Positions 8,248 to 15,474 of a stretch of DNA of 64,000 bases are shown here, in pieces. Each line of letters starts with the position of its first letter. The stretch's first letter is position 1. This DNA is from Photorhabdus australis DSM 17609 (GTDB lineage: Bacteria > Pseudomonadota > Gammaproteobacteria > Enterobacterales > Enterobacteriaceae), in NCBI RefSeq assembly GCF_000711895.1, contig NZ_JONO01000009.1:1-64000 (forward strand). Direction: 5' to 3'. A program made the position numbers and the translations under genes. Below the pieces are notes generated by a model that did no database searches, was not told where the DNA came from, and was given only the letters and a program-made list of their open reading frames with translations.

Positions 8248-9720
8248 TTACAAAATAAACTGGATAGCGTGCGCATAAATACGGAACTGATTAACCAGAT
8301 TCGGATTGCTGCGCACGTTAATGCGATTGCGATCACTGCTGTCGCGTTCAACAATCAGCGTCGCTTTAAACGCGTCGAAATCTTCCACCAGGCCGGCAAA
8401 TTCATGTTCAGTAAATAAAGCTAATAACTCTGTTCTGATGACGGACGGCGTGACTATCGCTTGTCCGGCACTGAACGGCGTACCGTCATTGGCTAGCTTA
8501 TGACGCGGATATTTTTGCGTGATACGTACCCGTGTTGAGTAACGCAGATACGAGAGAGTCGCGATAGTCTCGACATCCAGATAACTGGGGTCGGGGTCGC
8601 CGAAGCTGTTTTCACGATACATGGTTATCATGCGCTCAATCTGCACGACATTACCCGCCGCCACATTGAATGTTGATATCCCGTCATAGAGCAGCAAGTT
8701 ACGCTCATTCAATGCCCAACGGTCGCTGGCGGCAGGCGGCAAAATACCGGGCAGTTGCAGCGTCTGGAGGGGACGAGCCGGGTCAATACTCAGTGAACCC
8801 ACCGCCACACCTGCCAACGTGGCCGCCCAGATATAGGTCGGCTGTGGCGCAATCCCGGTTGCGAGGGTTGAAAACAGATAATCATTGCGTAACGTCCCGA
8901 ACGTTGAGGCTTGCGCCAGTGTGCCGCGGCAGGCCATCCAGCAAATGCCGTCAATCATGCGCAGCGGTCCCCAGCGGGTTTTCAGTTCATCACGCAGTAA
9001 ATCGAGATTCGGCGTATCCGTGAAGGGGTTAACAATATAGTTCCACCAGGTATCACCAAACGCCGTAATGGCCGCCGCTAAATCGGGGTTGCCCGTAGCA
9101 CCACCCATCGGGGTGATCGCTAAGTTGATGCCCGCCGGCAGCATTTCCCCGTCGTAGTAGTTGACCCGGACATCAATATCATTGCCGGTTTCACCACCCC
9201 ATTTGGCTTTCAATATCACGGTGTCAGCCAGGGCTTCCGCGCTCGCTGTGACCGGCAGTTTTTCATTTGCGTTAATCACATCGCGGATTTTACCGGCCAT
9301 CGTGACTGCATCATCACCGGCCTTGACCGTGACACGCACGGGAACGCCGGTTATCATCAACGCAATTTGCCCGGTTTGGGCCACCTTACCGATAAACTGA
9401 ATTTTCCCTTCGGCTTTGACACCATCCTCGGCATCATCCAGGGCGAGCGCCCACAGTTCGGCAAACGCGTTGCCTTTAATAAATGACGCAGCCATTTCAG
9501 CCAGCATAGAGCCACGCCCGAACGCGGTTTCAGCCGCACTTGCCGAGGTGACGCGAAAAGGTTGCCCGGCGGGCACCCGCCCGGTTTTCATGCGCAATCC
9601 CAAGAGGAGCGTCTTATGCAACATTTGCGGTGTGCCAGTCACCGCGGCACTGTTATCAAATTCGATATAGCACAGTGGCACCCGAATATTGGCCGGGATT
9701 TCATTAAATGAGAGCGCCAT
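8248..9720 (-). CDS. Contractile tail sheath protein L, Mu gp39-like
   Basis: This 490-residue protein matches Mu L in length and sequence pattern: MALSFNEIPANIRVPLCYIEFD at the start, a central region with PILxxxAAS-type loops (GILPPAASDRWALNERNLLLYDGIS, about residues 330-355), and the conserved C-terminal part around YLRYSTRVRITQKYPRHKLANDG (about residues 395-417). The sheath contracts to drive the tube through the envelope. It is flanked by the 59-codon DUF2635 gene and the tube gene. Confidence 0.93.
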   Translation of the reverse strand: MALSFNEIPANIRVPLCYIEFDNSAAVTGTPQMLHKTLLLGLRMKTGRVPAGQPFRVTSASAAETAFGRGSMLAEMAASFIKGNAFAELWALALDDAEDGVKAEGKIQFIGKVAQTGQIALMITGVPVRVTVKAGDDAVTMAGKIRDVINANEKLPVTASAEALADTVILKAKWGGETGNDIDVRVNYYDGEMLPAGINLAITPMGGATGNPDLAAAITAFGDTWWNYIVNPFTDTPNLDLLRDELKTRWGPLRMIDGICWMACRGTLAQASTFGTLRNDYLFSTLATGIAPQPTYIWAATLAGVAVGSLSIDPARPLQTLQLPGILPPAASDRWALNERNLLLYDGISTFNVAAGNVVQIERMITMYRENSFGDPDPSYLDVETIATLSYLRYSTRVRITQKYPRHKLANDGTPFSAGQAIVTPSVIRTELLALFTEHEFAGLVEDFDAFKATLIVERDSSDRNRINVRSNPNLVNQFRIYAHAIQFIL

Positions 9721-9900
9721 TTATTGCGATGCTCCTTTTTTCGTTGATACAGCAGGAATTTCAACTACATCACCGTCTTTCAGGCGACGTAACCAGTACC
9801 CGATACGGGGCTTTTTATCGCCTTTTTCAGTCAGCGGTTCGTATGTTTCAGGGTCACGAACAACCAACCCCGGTGTGGGTTTAATATGCAATTCAGTCAT
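9721..9900 (-). CDS. DUF2635 family phage protein, Mu gp38-like (59 aa)
   Basis: A short ORF of 59 codons exactly fills the space between the gp37-like gene and the sheath gene. It overlaps the gp37-like stop by 4 bases and ends one base before the sheath start. The translation begins MTELHIKPTPGLVVRDPET and has GYWLRRLKDGDVVEI near the end, the pattern of DUF2635 (Mu gp38). The role is unknown. Position suggests a part in tail assembly or tail-head completion. Confidence 0.85.
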   Translation of the reverse strand: MTELHIKPTPGLVVRDPETYEPLTEKGDKKPRIGYWLRRLKDGDVVEIPAVSTKKGASQ

Positions 9901-10451
9901 GGTTTATCCTGAATAGGTAAATGAATCAGGGCTTCCTGCTCAGGCGTCCCCGTTGGCTGCCCCCATTGCTGATAATGGGTGGCATAATCATCCAAATCAT
10001 CAATCGCGATAGGGTCCGGCAGTGGCTGCGGCGCATCAAAATACAGCCCATACACTGCAATGCCTGCCTGACTTTGCGTATCGCTCCACAGGTTGCCAAC
10101 CTGAGTCAGCGTGAAGTTACCCGCCGGGGCAATCCGGCGGTTGTTCAGCCAGGCGGTGAGCCGCTCAACAATCTGATAAATACCCGGCACCTGGGTTTGT
10201 TTACCGTTTAACACGGATGCGCTGACAAAAATGCCCCAGGTGCTGATGGCGGTGTGACGTATCTCGCCCTGGCGACTGCCTAACCAGGCGACGTAAACCG
10301 CCGGCGCGGTATTGATAATCAGCTTGACGGCGCTGTCGCTCCACTGGCCGGGGTGGGTATCCACTTTGCGCAGTGTCTTACCAAATAGCTGCTGGATGCC
10401 CGCCACCAACGAATCTGAAATATCACTGGTGATAGAAGCCGGTGTTTTCAT
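9897..10451 (-). CDS. Phage tail terminator-like protein, DUF1834, Mu gp37-like
   Basis: A 184-residue protein in the gp37 position between gp36-like and gp38-like genes. The family-like middle region is YVAWLGSRQGE followed by WGIFVSASVL and YQIVERLTAWLNNRRI (about residues 53-116). DUF1834 proteins are believed to act at the top of the tail (terminator). It overlaps gp36 by one base and gp38 by four, so the three are probably translationally coupled. Confidence 0.83.
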   Translation of the reverse strand: MKTPASITSDISDSLVAGIQQLFGKTLRKVDTHPGQWSDSAVKLIINTAPAVYVAWLGSRQGEIRHTAISTWGIFVSASVLNGKQTQVPGIYQIVERLTAWLNNRRIAPAGNFTLTQVGNLWSDTQSQAGIAVYGLYFDAPQPLPDPIAIDDLDDYATHYQQWGQPTGTPEQEALIHLPIQDKP

Positions 10452-10903
10452 CAGATAAATCCCCGCGATTTCTCGCGCTGCCAGACACTGCCGGCGCTGG
10501 TGATTTGCGCAATATCACCGCCCTCCGGGCGCTCAGCGTCTTTACTGAGTCCGAGACTGACATCCCCGGCGGCGACTTTTTCCAGCAGACGGATCGCATC
10601 TTCACTGTCTTTTGTGGCTTTTTCTGTTGCCGCGCCGTCTTCGAGCGAAAACCGCGCCAGCACACAGGCCACCCTGACCAGAACAGACGGCACCGTTTTC
10701 AGTGGCAAGGTCGCGCGACTGTCGATATAGCCGTCAATCGTCGCGCAAGCATCATCCAGCGCCGTTTGTATCAGTCGCTGACGTGCCGTCGTCAGTTCGT
10801 CATCGGTTAATGCCGCCCAGTTGTCAATCTTGACATCCGTCAGGGTGTTCAGACCGTCACGACTGTAACGCGCGTACATATCAGCAAGCCGGGCATAACT
10901 CAT
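10451..10903 (-). CDS. Head-tail connector protein, DUF1320, Mu gp36-like
   Basis: This 150-residue protein begins MSYARLADMYARYSRDGLNTLTD and contains the helical region RLIQTALDDACATIDGYIDSRATLPL (about residues 43-68), the hallmark of DUF1320 (Mu gp36). It is probably a head-completion or connector protein added below the portal. Its start overlaps the stop of the gp35-like gene by 4 bases. Confidence 0.88.
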   Translation of the reverse strand: MSYARLADMYARYSRDGLNTLTDVKIDNWAALTDDELTTARQRLIQTALDDACATIDGYIDSRATLPLKTVPSVLVRVACVLARFSLEDGAATEKATKDSEDAIRLLEKVAAGDVSLGLSKDAERPEGGDIAQITSAGSVWQREKSRGFI

Positions 10904-11181
10904 TTATTCGCCTTATCTTTCCTGGGGTTAGCTAACGCAGCTGTATCATCTTGATGAGCCAGCCGCCCCGGTTCGTCATTATCGGTATCTGTCGTAATAA
11001 CCGTGACAGACAGACGGGGATCAGCTTCCAGCGCCTGGCGCTGGTCAACATCAACGGTCGACAACGTGTTTTCTCCCCGAACAAGCACAAACCCGGCACG
11101 GCGATAGCCATCATGGGCGGTATTAACCACGCAAACACCCATTGTTTCGGCGTTTTCAGCCATTGAAATTTTTTCTGACAT
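10900..11181 (-). CDS. Small head-region protein, Mu gp35-like
   Basis: A 93-residue protein between the major head protein and gp36. It has a central VNTAHDGYRRAGFVLVRGENTL segment (about residues 19-40) and a charged, Asp-rich C-terminus, which matches the HI1506/Mu gp35 type. Function is unknown; a minor role in head decoration or stability is possible. Upstream, on the minus strand, lies the strong hairpin described at 11208-11233. Confidence 0.75.
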   Translation of the reverse strand: MSEKISMAENAETMGVCVVNTAHDGYRRAGFVLVRGENTLSTVDVDQRQALEADPRLSVTVITTDTDNDEPGRLAHQDDTAALANPRKDKANK

Positions 11182-11207
11182 AACATTTCACGTCCTTTAA
11201 ACAAGGT

Positions 11208-11233
11208 TTAAACGGGGTTAACACCCCGTTTAA
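11208..11233. other. Hairpin between major head and gp35-like genes
   Basis: An 11-bp perfect inverted repeat (TTAAACGGGGT / ACCCCGTTTAA) with a 4-base loop lies just after the major head gene. There is no T-run on the minus (transcribed) strand, so it is not a standard intrinsic terminator. It may be a leaky stop or an mRNA end-stabiliser that raises head protein over downstream products. The unit TTTAAACGGG recurs upstream of the protease gene near 13470-13490. Confidence 0.55.
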
Positions 11234-11240
11234 CAGGGGA

Positions 11241-12164
11241 TTAGAGGTAATCCGCGACAATCAGCTCAAGGCGGCCTTTCATCTCATTGCTGACAGTGCC
11301 GCCCTTAGCATCAATCGTCAGCTCACGCTCTAATAGCTGCGTGGCCTCTTTTTCCATTGCCGGCGGAACAACCAAATGCGTAGGCCGGATTGCCAGCGGA
11401 CGCCCCCCATCGGCTTTAAACTGTCGCATGGCGGAAATCATTGCCCAAACGTTGTCAGCCGTTAATGGCGCTTTAGCGGCATAAGCCAATTGCCAGAATG
11501 AGTAACCCGCTTCACAGCGGGTATCGACGCCGTAGCGAATGAGCTTGCGCATAAAGTTCTGCTCATCATCGACTTTATCCATCGCGACCATTTCCGGCGC
11601 TTTACGTTGCTGGAAAATAATGGGTTTAATGGCCCTGGAATTATCAAGTACAAACCACGGCAACCCTTTATAGCCGTCGTCTGTCAGGATGTTACTGACT
11701 GATTTAGCCTCACCTTTGCCGTCTACATCGGGGTAGACCGGATGGTCAGCATCAAAGAAGTTCTGTTTGTCGTAACACAGATTGGAGAAGCCGTTTGACA
11801 GCGCACCGAATACCAACTCATCGGGCTGCACACCGGCGGCACGTCCCATCTCAGTAAACAGCGGCGAGTAAATGCCGACGTTATCGTCTTCAATATCATC
11901 CCGATCAACGCCCACTGTGCTTTCGAATGGCCGGTTAATGATTTGATAACCGTGTGATTGCATATCTTTAATAACCCGGTCACCAATCCATTCATGCATG
12001 CCCGGAAACTGCCCCAGCCAGCCGTAAGTGTTGGATTTTGTTGTACTGGGTACCACGGTAGCGATTTTTTCATACTGACTCGGTGCTTCATCCAGCCCAT
12101 TTTGAAAATCGCCGTTCCAGCCGGTAAATAACGCTTTAATCAGCGCGGGGGTCACAATCGCCAT
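11241..12164 (-). CDS. Major head (capsid) protein T, Mu gpT-like
   Basis: The 307-residue protein matches Mu gpT. It begins MAIVTPALIKALFTGWNGDFQNGL and has YGWLGQFPGMHEWIGDRVIKDM (about residues 48-69), the region used to recognise the Mu-like major capsid family. A C-terminal RPTHLVVPPAMEKEATQLLERE segment (about 262-283) is also typical of HK97-fold Mu capsids. It follows the protease/scaffold gene with its start overlapping the stop by one base. Confidence 0.93.
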   Translation of the reverse strand: MAIVTPALIKALFTGWNGDFQNGLDEAPSQYEKIATVVPSTTKSNTYGWLGQFPGMHEWIGDRVIKDMQSHGYQIINRPFESTVGVDRDDIEDDNVGIYSPLFTEMGRAAGVQPDELVFGALSNGFSNLCYDKQNFFDADHPVYPDVDGKGEAKSVSNILTDDGYKGLPWFVLDNSRAIKPIIFQQRKAPEMVAMDKVDDEQNFMRKLIRYGVDTRCEAGYSFWQLAYAAKAPLTADNVWAMISAMRQFKADGGRPLAIRPTHLVVPPAMEKEATQLLERELTIDAKGGTVSNEMKGRLELIVADYL

Positions 12165-12811
12165 TATTTGGCTCCTTTTTGTTTGCGTTTCAGGAATTCG
12201 GCCTCAGATAATCCCTGGAGCCTCGCCGCTTCTTTTTCAGACGCGGACAGGACGGCCATACGCGACGGTTGTTTCGCTCTCAGGGTTTGACGGCGGGTGA
12301 GTGCCGTAATGCCTTTCCGGCCCGCAATCGCGGCATTTAACTCCGCAATACCGTGCTGTCTCGCGACCGCCCGCAAATAAGGCACCTCCGCCGCGACAAC
12401 TCGCCCTTGTCGGCGGGCAGTGGTAATAATCGACTCCGCACTTTGTGCACCCGCCCGGGCACTTAACACGGCGGCGCGGCGGGCCAGAATTTGATAGGCT
12501 TTAGCGGGAACAAATCGGGTTAAATCCACACCATTCAAAGCGGCGTCCTCAAGGATCTGTTCTGCTTCGGTGATATCGGTGGCGGCATCATCAACGATAT
12601 CGGTCACGCCACTGGTCACACTGTCCGGGTCTGCCGTACTCTCAATCACCTCTTGCGTATCAACAGCCGCCTGGGCCGACGCTTTCAGGGTTTCAATCGC
12701 AGACAGCGCCTGATTCAGTAAATCATTGAGTACCTCTTCGCTGAGTTCGGCGGTATCGTCGGGCAGTTCAATACCCAGCTGCTCTAGCAACTGGAGAATA
12801 AGATCATTCAT
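12164..12811 (-). CDS. Internal in-frame scaffold protein Z (predicted)
   Basis: An ATG at 12811, codon 188 of the protease gene, begins MNDLILQLLEQLGIELPDD, the usual start of Mu-type scaffold domains. It is preceded on the minus strand by CAGGACATTGTT, which gives an AGGA Shine-Dalgarno about 8 bases upstream. In Mu, gene Z is made from an internal start within I and forms the scaffold core. The same gene-in-gene arrangement is inferred here; the product would have 215 residues. Confidence 0.7.
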   Translation of the reverse strand: MNDLILQLLEQLGIELPDDTAELSEEVLNDLLNQALSAIETLKASAQAAVDTQEVIESTADPDSVTSGVTDIVDDAATDITEAEQILEDAALNGVDLTRFVPAKAYQILARRAAVLSARAGAQSAESIITTARRQGRVVAAEVPYLRAVARQHGIAELNAAIAGRKGITALTRRQTLRAKQPSRMAVLSASEKEAARLQGLSEAEFLKRKQKGAK

Positions 12812-13372
12812 AACAATGTCCTGTTTTGATGGAGGTAAAAAGTCCGAAAGAGTTTGCGCCGCCAGCACAGCCAGAGGCCGCATACCGGTTAAACCGGGGT
12901 CATTGGTGAGTGCGCCCATCCTCAAATAAAGGGGATGGCCCAGCTCGTTATAAGGAAATACGGCGGACAAATAAGCCCATTCGCGGTTATCGATAGCGGT
13001 TTGAGCCGCGAGCGTTAACGACAGGCGAACAAACAGCCCCAAACCTTCGCGCCACTGCATATCTGTTGCGGGATTTTTCAGCCACGCCGCCGCAATAGCG
13101 TCTTTGCACGCCGCAGCATCGTCATTTTGTTTTAATGTCACATGGTTGTAGTCAAACAGCACGGGCTGACCAATAGACGCGGTAGCAGCGATAAACTGTT
13201 CAGCAATGGCGGCATCCATAAACCACTGCCCACCGACAACATCGTCTGGGCGGCCGTCACGGGCACTAAAATGACCCGCGGGCAGTAGCTGATACCAGCC
13301 ATCGGCGGCCTGAGTCATCGAAGCATTCAGGATCGCTAAACGGGGGTTGGGGGTTGGGCTTTTCGTTTTCAT
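12164..13372 (-). CDS. Phage head protease I with nested scaffold Z
   Basis: This 402-residue protein is Mu I-like. The N-terminal about 180 residues are the protease region (QPVLFDYNHVTLKQND, REWAYLSAVFPYNE, LTNDPGL), and the C-terminal part (from about residue 188) is helical, Glu/Ala-rich scaffold. An internal in-frame ATG is described separately. I do not assign catalytic residues. The leader upstream (13373-13536) is where Mu places its late promoter PI. The protease cleaves scaffold during prohead maturation. Confidence 0.87.
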   Translation of the reverse strand: MKTKSPTPNPRLAILNASMTQAADGWYQLLPAGHFSARDGRPDDVVGGQWFMDAAIAEQFIAATASIGQPVLFDYNHVTLKQNDDAAACKDAIAAAWLKNPATDMQWREGLGLFVRLSLTLAAQTAIDNREWAYLSAVFPYNELGHPLYLRMGALTNDPGLTGMRPLAVLAAQTLSDFLPPSKQDIVMNDLILQLLEQLGIELPDDTAELSEEVLNDLLNQALSAIETLKASAQAAVDTQEVIESTADPDSVTSGVTDIVDDAATDITEAEQILEDAALNGVDLTRFVPAKAYQILARRAAVLSARAGAQSAESIITTARRQGRVVAAEVPYLRAVARQHGIAELNAAIAGRKGITALTRRQTLRAKQPSRMAVLSASEKEAARLQGLSEAEFLKRKQKGAK

Positions 13373-13403
13373 GCTGCCATTCTGGACAGAATGAAAAAAA
13401 GGT

Positions 13404-13423
13404 GGGTTTGTGGGGGATCACAC
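13404..13423 (-). promoter_or_regulatory. Shared motif upstream of protease gene (candidate late promoter element)
   Basis: The plus-strand 20-mer GGGTTTGTGGGGGATCACAC lies 31 bases upstream of the protease ATG. It matches 17 of 20 positions of a second copy at 21642-21661 before the endolysin gene. In Mu both genes have late promoters (PI, Plys) activated by C. The recurrence suggests the activator site of this phage, but start sites are unknown. The rest of the 164-base gap holds the repeated TTTAAACGGG units and no ORF. Confidence 0.5.
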
Positions 13424-13536
13424 CTGCATGGGAAAGAAGAGATAGAACGGGGGCCAGCAGTGACACTATACCCCGTTTAAAACCCGTTTAAAAATGCCGG
13501 GAGGCGTTTAACTTTTTTTAGGTAAGAGCTAACACA

Positions 13537-14013
13537 CTAACGCGCTTTCAATGCCGCTGCGTGCTGCGCATTGATATTGATAATGTCGATAATATCCGCA
13601 ATTCCCTGCGCCGACAGTCCCATATACGGACGGGTGGGGACCGCAGCCGGGCCGGGCGGCATATCGGGCAACCCGCCCCATTGATGGATCGCTGCGTAAA
13701 CTTTATTGGTGCCAATGGCCGCGCTCACTGCGTCATACGCTGTTGACAACGACATCGCCAGCCCCCCCTGTGAGCGTTGTAACATTCTGCCCGTTTTGCC
13801 TTTTTTTGCCAGGCGGGCTTTGTACTTTTCGGTTAACGGTTGCCAGGGGTTGCCTGTTGTCGGGTCAGCTTCTTGCGCAAACGCCTCTTCGCTTTCACTG
13901 GCGAGAACAGCAGCAATCGCACGGGTGATCGGCGTCGTATTCCGCCCCAACTTTTGCACCCGTTTAAAGGCCGCTTGTATCGCCGCATCATCAAATTGAT
14001 AGTCAAGTTGCAT
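13537..14013 (-). CDS. Virion morphogenesis protein G, Mu gpG-like
   Basis: A 158-residue protein of the Mu gpG / P2 gpS phage virion morphogenesis family, which acts in joining tails to heads. It begins MQLDYQFDDAAIQAAFKRVQ and shows the family region with PTTGNPWQPLTEKYKARLAKKGKTGRML (about residues 49-77) and IHQWGG...PARPYMG-like end (PTRPYMGLS). The start codon lies in the -35 region of the plus-strand tRNA-like RNA unit, so transcription of the two could interfere. Confidence 0.88.
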   Translation of the reverse strand: MQLDYQFDDAAIQAAFKRVQKLGRNTTPITRAIAAVLASESEEAFAQEADPTTGNPWQPLTEKYKARLAKKGKTGRMLQRSQGGLAMSLSTAYDAVSAAIGTNKVYAAIHQWGGLPDMPPGPAAVPTRPYMGLSAQGIADIIDIININAQHAAALKAR

Positions 14014-14035
14014 TCAGATTCACTCATGGTAAAAT
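14008..14035 (+). promoter_or_regulatory. Predicted promoter of the tRNA-like RNA
   Basis: On the plus strand a TTGCAT box (14008-14013), a 16-base spacer and TAAAAT (14030-14035, five of six matches to the -10 consensus) would start transcription at about 14041-14043, exactly at the 5' side of the acceptor-like stem. The -35 box is weak (three of six). The promoter opposes phage late transcription. Confidence 0.5.
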
Positions 14036-14041
14036 AGGTTA

Positions 14042-14150
14042 AACAGTGTACGAATAACCGGTAATTCGACGTCAGCGCAGAGCGCCATACGTTTATGTGG
14101 GTTCAACTCCCACCACTGTAGCAAGCCCCGTTATTCGGGGCTTTGTTGTT
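14042..14150 (+). ncRNA. tRNA-like small RNA with own promoter and terminator
   Basis: The plus strand of the gap between the F-like and G-like genes folds like a tRNA. A 6-bp acceptor-like stem pairs 14043-14048 with 14114-14119, followed by T and A in positions 8 and 9. The D-arm CGAAT-AACCGGTA-ATTCG is at 14051-14068 and has the invariant GG. A perfect T-arm GTGGG-TTCAACT-CCCAC is at 14097-14113. A 5-base variable-like segment precedes the T-arm. The anticodon arm is abnormal: 22 bases (14070-14091) with an outer 3-bp and inner 4-bp stem around AGA, so no 7-base anticodon loop. No CCA is encoded. An intrinsic terminator follows. Not a normal tRNA; role unknown. Confidence 0.6.
14123..14150 (+). 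terminator. Intrinsic terminator of the tRNA-like RNA
   Basis: An 8-bp stem (AAGCCCCG / CGGGGCTT) with loop TTATT is followed by TTTGTTGTT on the plus strand only. The minus strand has no T-run after the hairpin, so the site serves plus-strand transcription. It lies 3 bases after the acceptor-like stem and ends at the stop codon of the F-like gene. Confidence 0.75.
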
Positions 14151-15474
14151 ATAGTATGCCTTTCAGCAACTCATAATTTCCGCCGGCGACGCCTTTTTTC
14201 AGTTCTGTTAACGGCACCCGGTACGTATTGATAACCACATCCAACGCATCAGGTTGTTTACGTACTGACCACGGCGCATTGACCACCGTTTTAATAGTGC
14301 GGTTATCATCATTGCGAATATACAATAAATTCTGATTCTGCTTATCCCAGAGGATAGCCGAGGGATTGGCAACCACCTGCGGCAACGTCTGATATTCGGC
14401 CATGGTCAGGGCGACGCCTTTTTTCTGATGCTTAAGACTGTCAGCATGCACCAGTTCTTTTTCACTGATAGCCAGCACGCGTGCCGCAGGCTTGCCGGTC
14501 CGTTCCTCCACGGCCACGGCAATATCCTCGGTCATAAACCCCAGCGGTTGAATGTTGTTGCCAGGACGCCGTTGCGTCAGCACCTGGCCGACCCATTGCG
14601 CGAATGCGTGTTGTCGTACCGGGGCGTTATTCAATGACTGAATAACCTGCTGACGGAGTTCACGGTTTTGCAACCCAATCAGCTTACGCGCAATACTGAT
14701 ATCCGACCCCATAGCCAATTGCCCGGCATTGTTTGACCAGCCCGCGCCGGTGGTCATGCGCTGCTTGCCGTTGCGGTACGTCGTGACTTCCGACTGATAA
14801 ACTTCACCCGTCCGCTTATCAACCCCGGTTTCAACAAGTTGGGTGCTCACCGCACCGAGACTGGATTCTACAGTTAATCCCATTCGTTTGACCTGTGCAG
14901 CGGTTAGTGCGCGAACGCGGCAGCGACACCCCCAGTCGTTAGGTGGATAGAACGTGTCCCAGATTGGGTCATCAAAACGAAACACCCGCCCGTGCATGGC
15001 GGCATGGCTTTTCCGCGTGTTCTTGTCAATGACAGCAATATACTGCCAATAAGGGTGGGTCTCGGTGCTCGCCAATTGCTGTTGATATCGCCCGGCCTGA
15101 TACGCGGTAGCCAGGTTAGTGCGATAAATCGTTGCCAGCCGGGCCGGGCTGCCTAACTGGACGGTTTCCGCATTACCGTCACCGTCAACCACAATTTGCT
15201 TACCCCACCAACCCTGTTCTTGCAAACGGGGTTTCAGGCTTTTAATAAAATCGCGTTCGGTGGTGCCCTGACTCAGCGCTTTATCCACCTCATCACGAAT
15301 AGTCGTCAGAATATCCATCCGCGCCGCTTTTGCCACGGTGAACGCTCCCGCATGAGCGGCAGCATCGGTTTCCTGCCAGTTCCAGTTGACGTCATAGCCC
15401 TTGGCACGAAAATAATCCACGGCCAGTTTTGGCTCTAATTTAGCGGCAATACCTAAATCAACCGGTTGTGACAT
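14149..15474 (-). CDS. Phage head morphogenesis protein F, MuF domain
   Basis: The 441-residue protein is the Mu F/gp30-type minor head protein (SPP1 gp7-like MuF domain). The domain spans about residues 50-190 and ends in the diagnostic WGCRCRVRAL (about 181-190), after TNLATAYQAGRYQQQ (about 119-133) and HAAMHGRVF. These proteins bind the portal and enter the head. The C-terminal 150 residues carry a separate domain (MTEDIAVAVEERTGKPAARVLAISEKE onward), which resembles phage barnase/EndoU-like MuF C-terminal extensions only in position; I do not assign it. It overlaps the portal gene by 17 bases. Confidence 0.88.
   Translation of the reverse strand: MSQPVDLGIAAKLEPKLAVDYFRAKGYDVNWNWQETDAAAHAGAFTVAKAARMDILTTIRDEVDKALSQGTTERDFIKSLKPRLQEQGWWGKQIVVDGDGNAETVQLGSPARLATIYRTNLATAYQAGRYQQQLASTETHPYWQYIAVIDKNTRKSHAAMHGRVFRFDDPIWDTFYPPNDWGCRCRVRALTAAQVKRMGLTVESSLGAVSTQLVETGVDKRTGEVYQSEVTTYRNGKQRMTTGAGWSNNAGQLAMGSDISIARKLIGLQNRELRQQVIQSLNNAPVRQHAFAQWVGQVLTQRRPGNNIQPLGFMTEDIAVAVEERTGKPAARVLAISEKELVHADSLKHQKKGVALTMAEYQTLPQVVANPSAILWDKQNQNLLYIRNDDNRTIKTVVNAPWSVRKQPDALDVVINTYRVPLTELKKGVAGGNYELLKGIL

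Noticed and set aside
14042-14123. Calling a standard tRNA gene
   Set aside because: Acceptor, D and T arms fit, but there is no 7-base anticodon loop, the anticodon region is 5 bases too long and CCA is lacking. Reported as a tRNA-like RNA instead.
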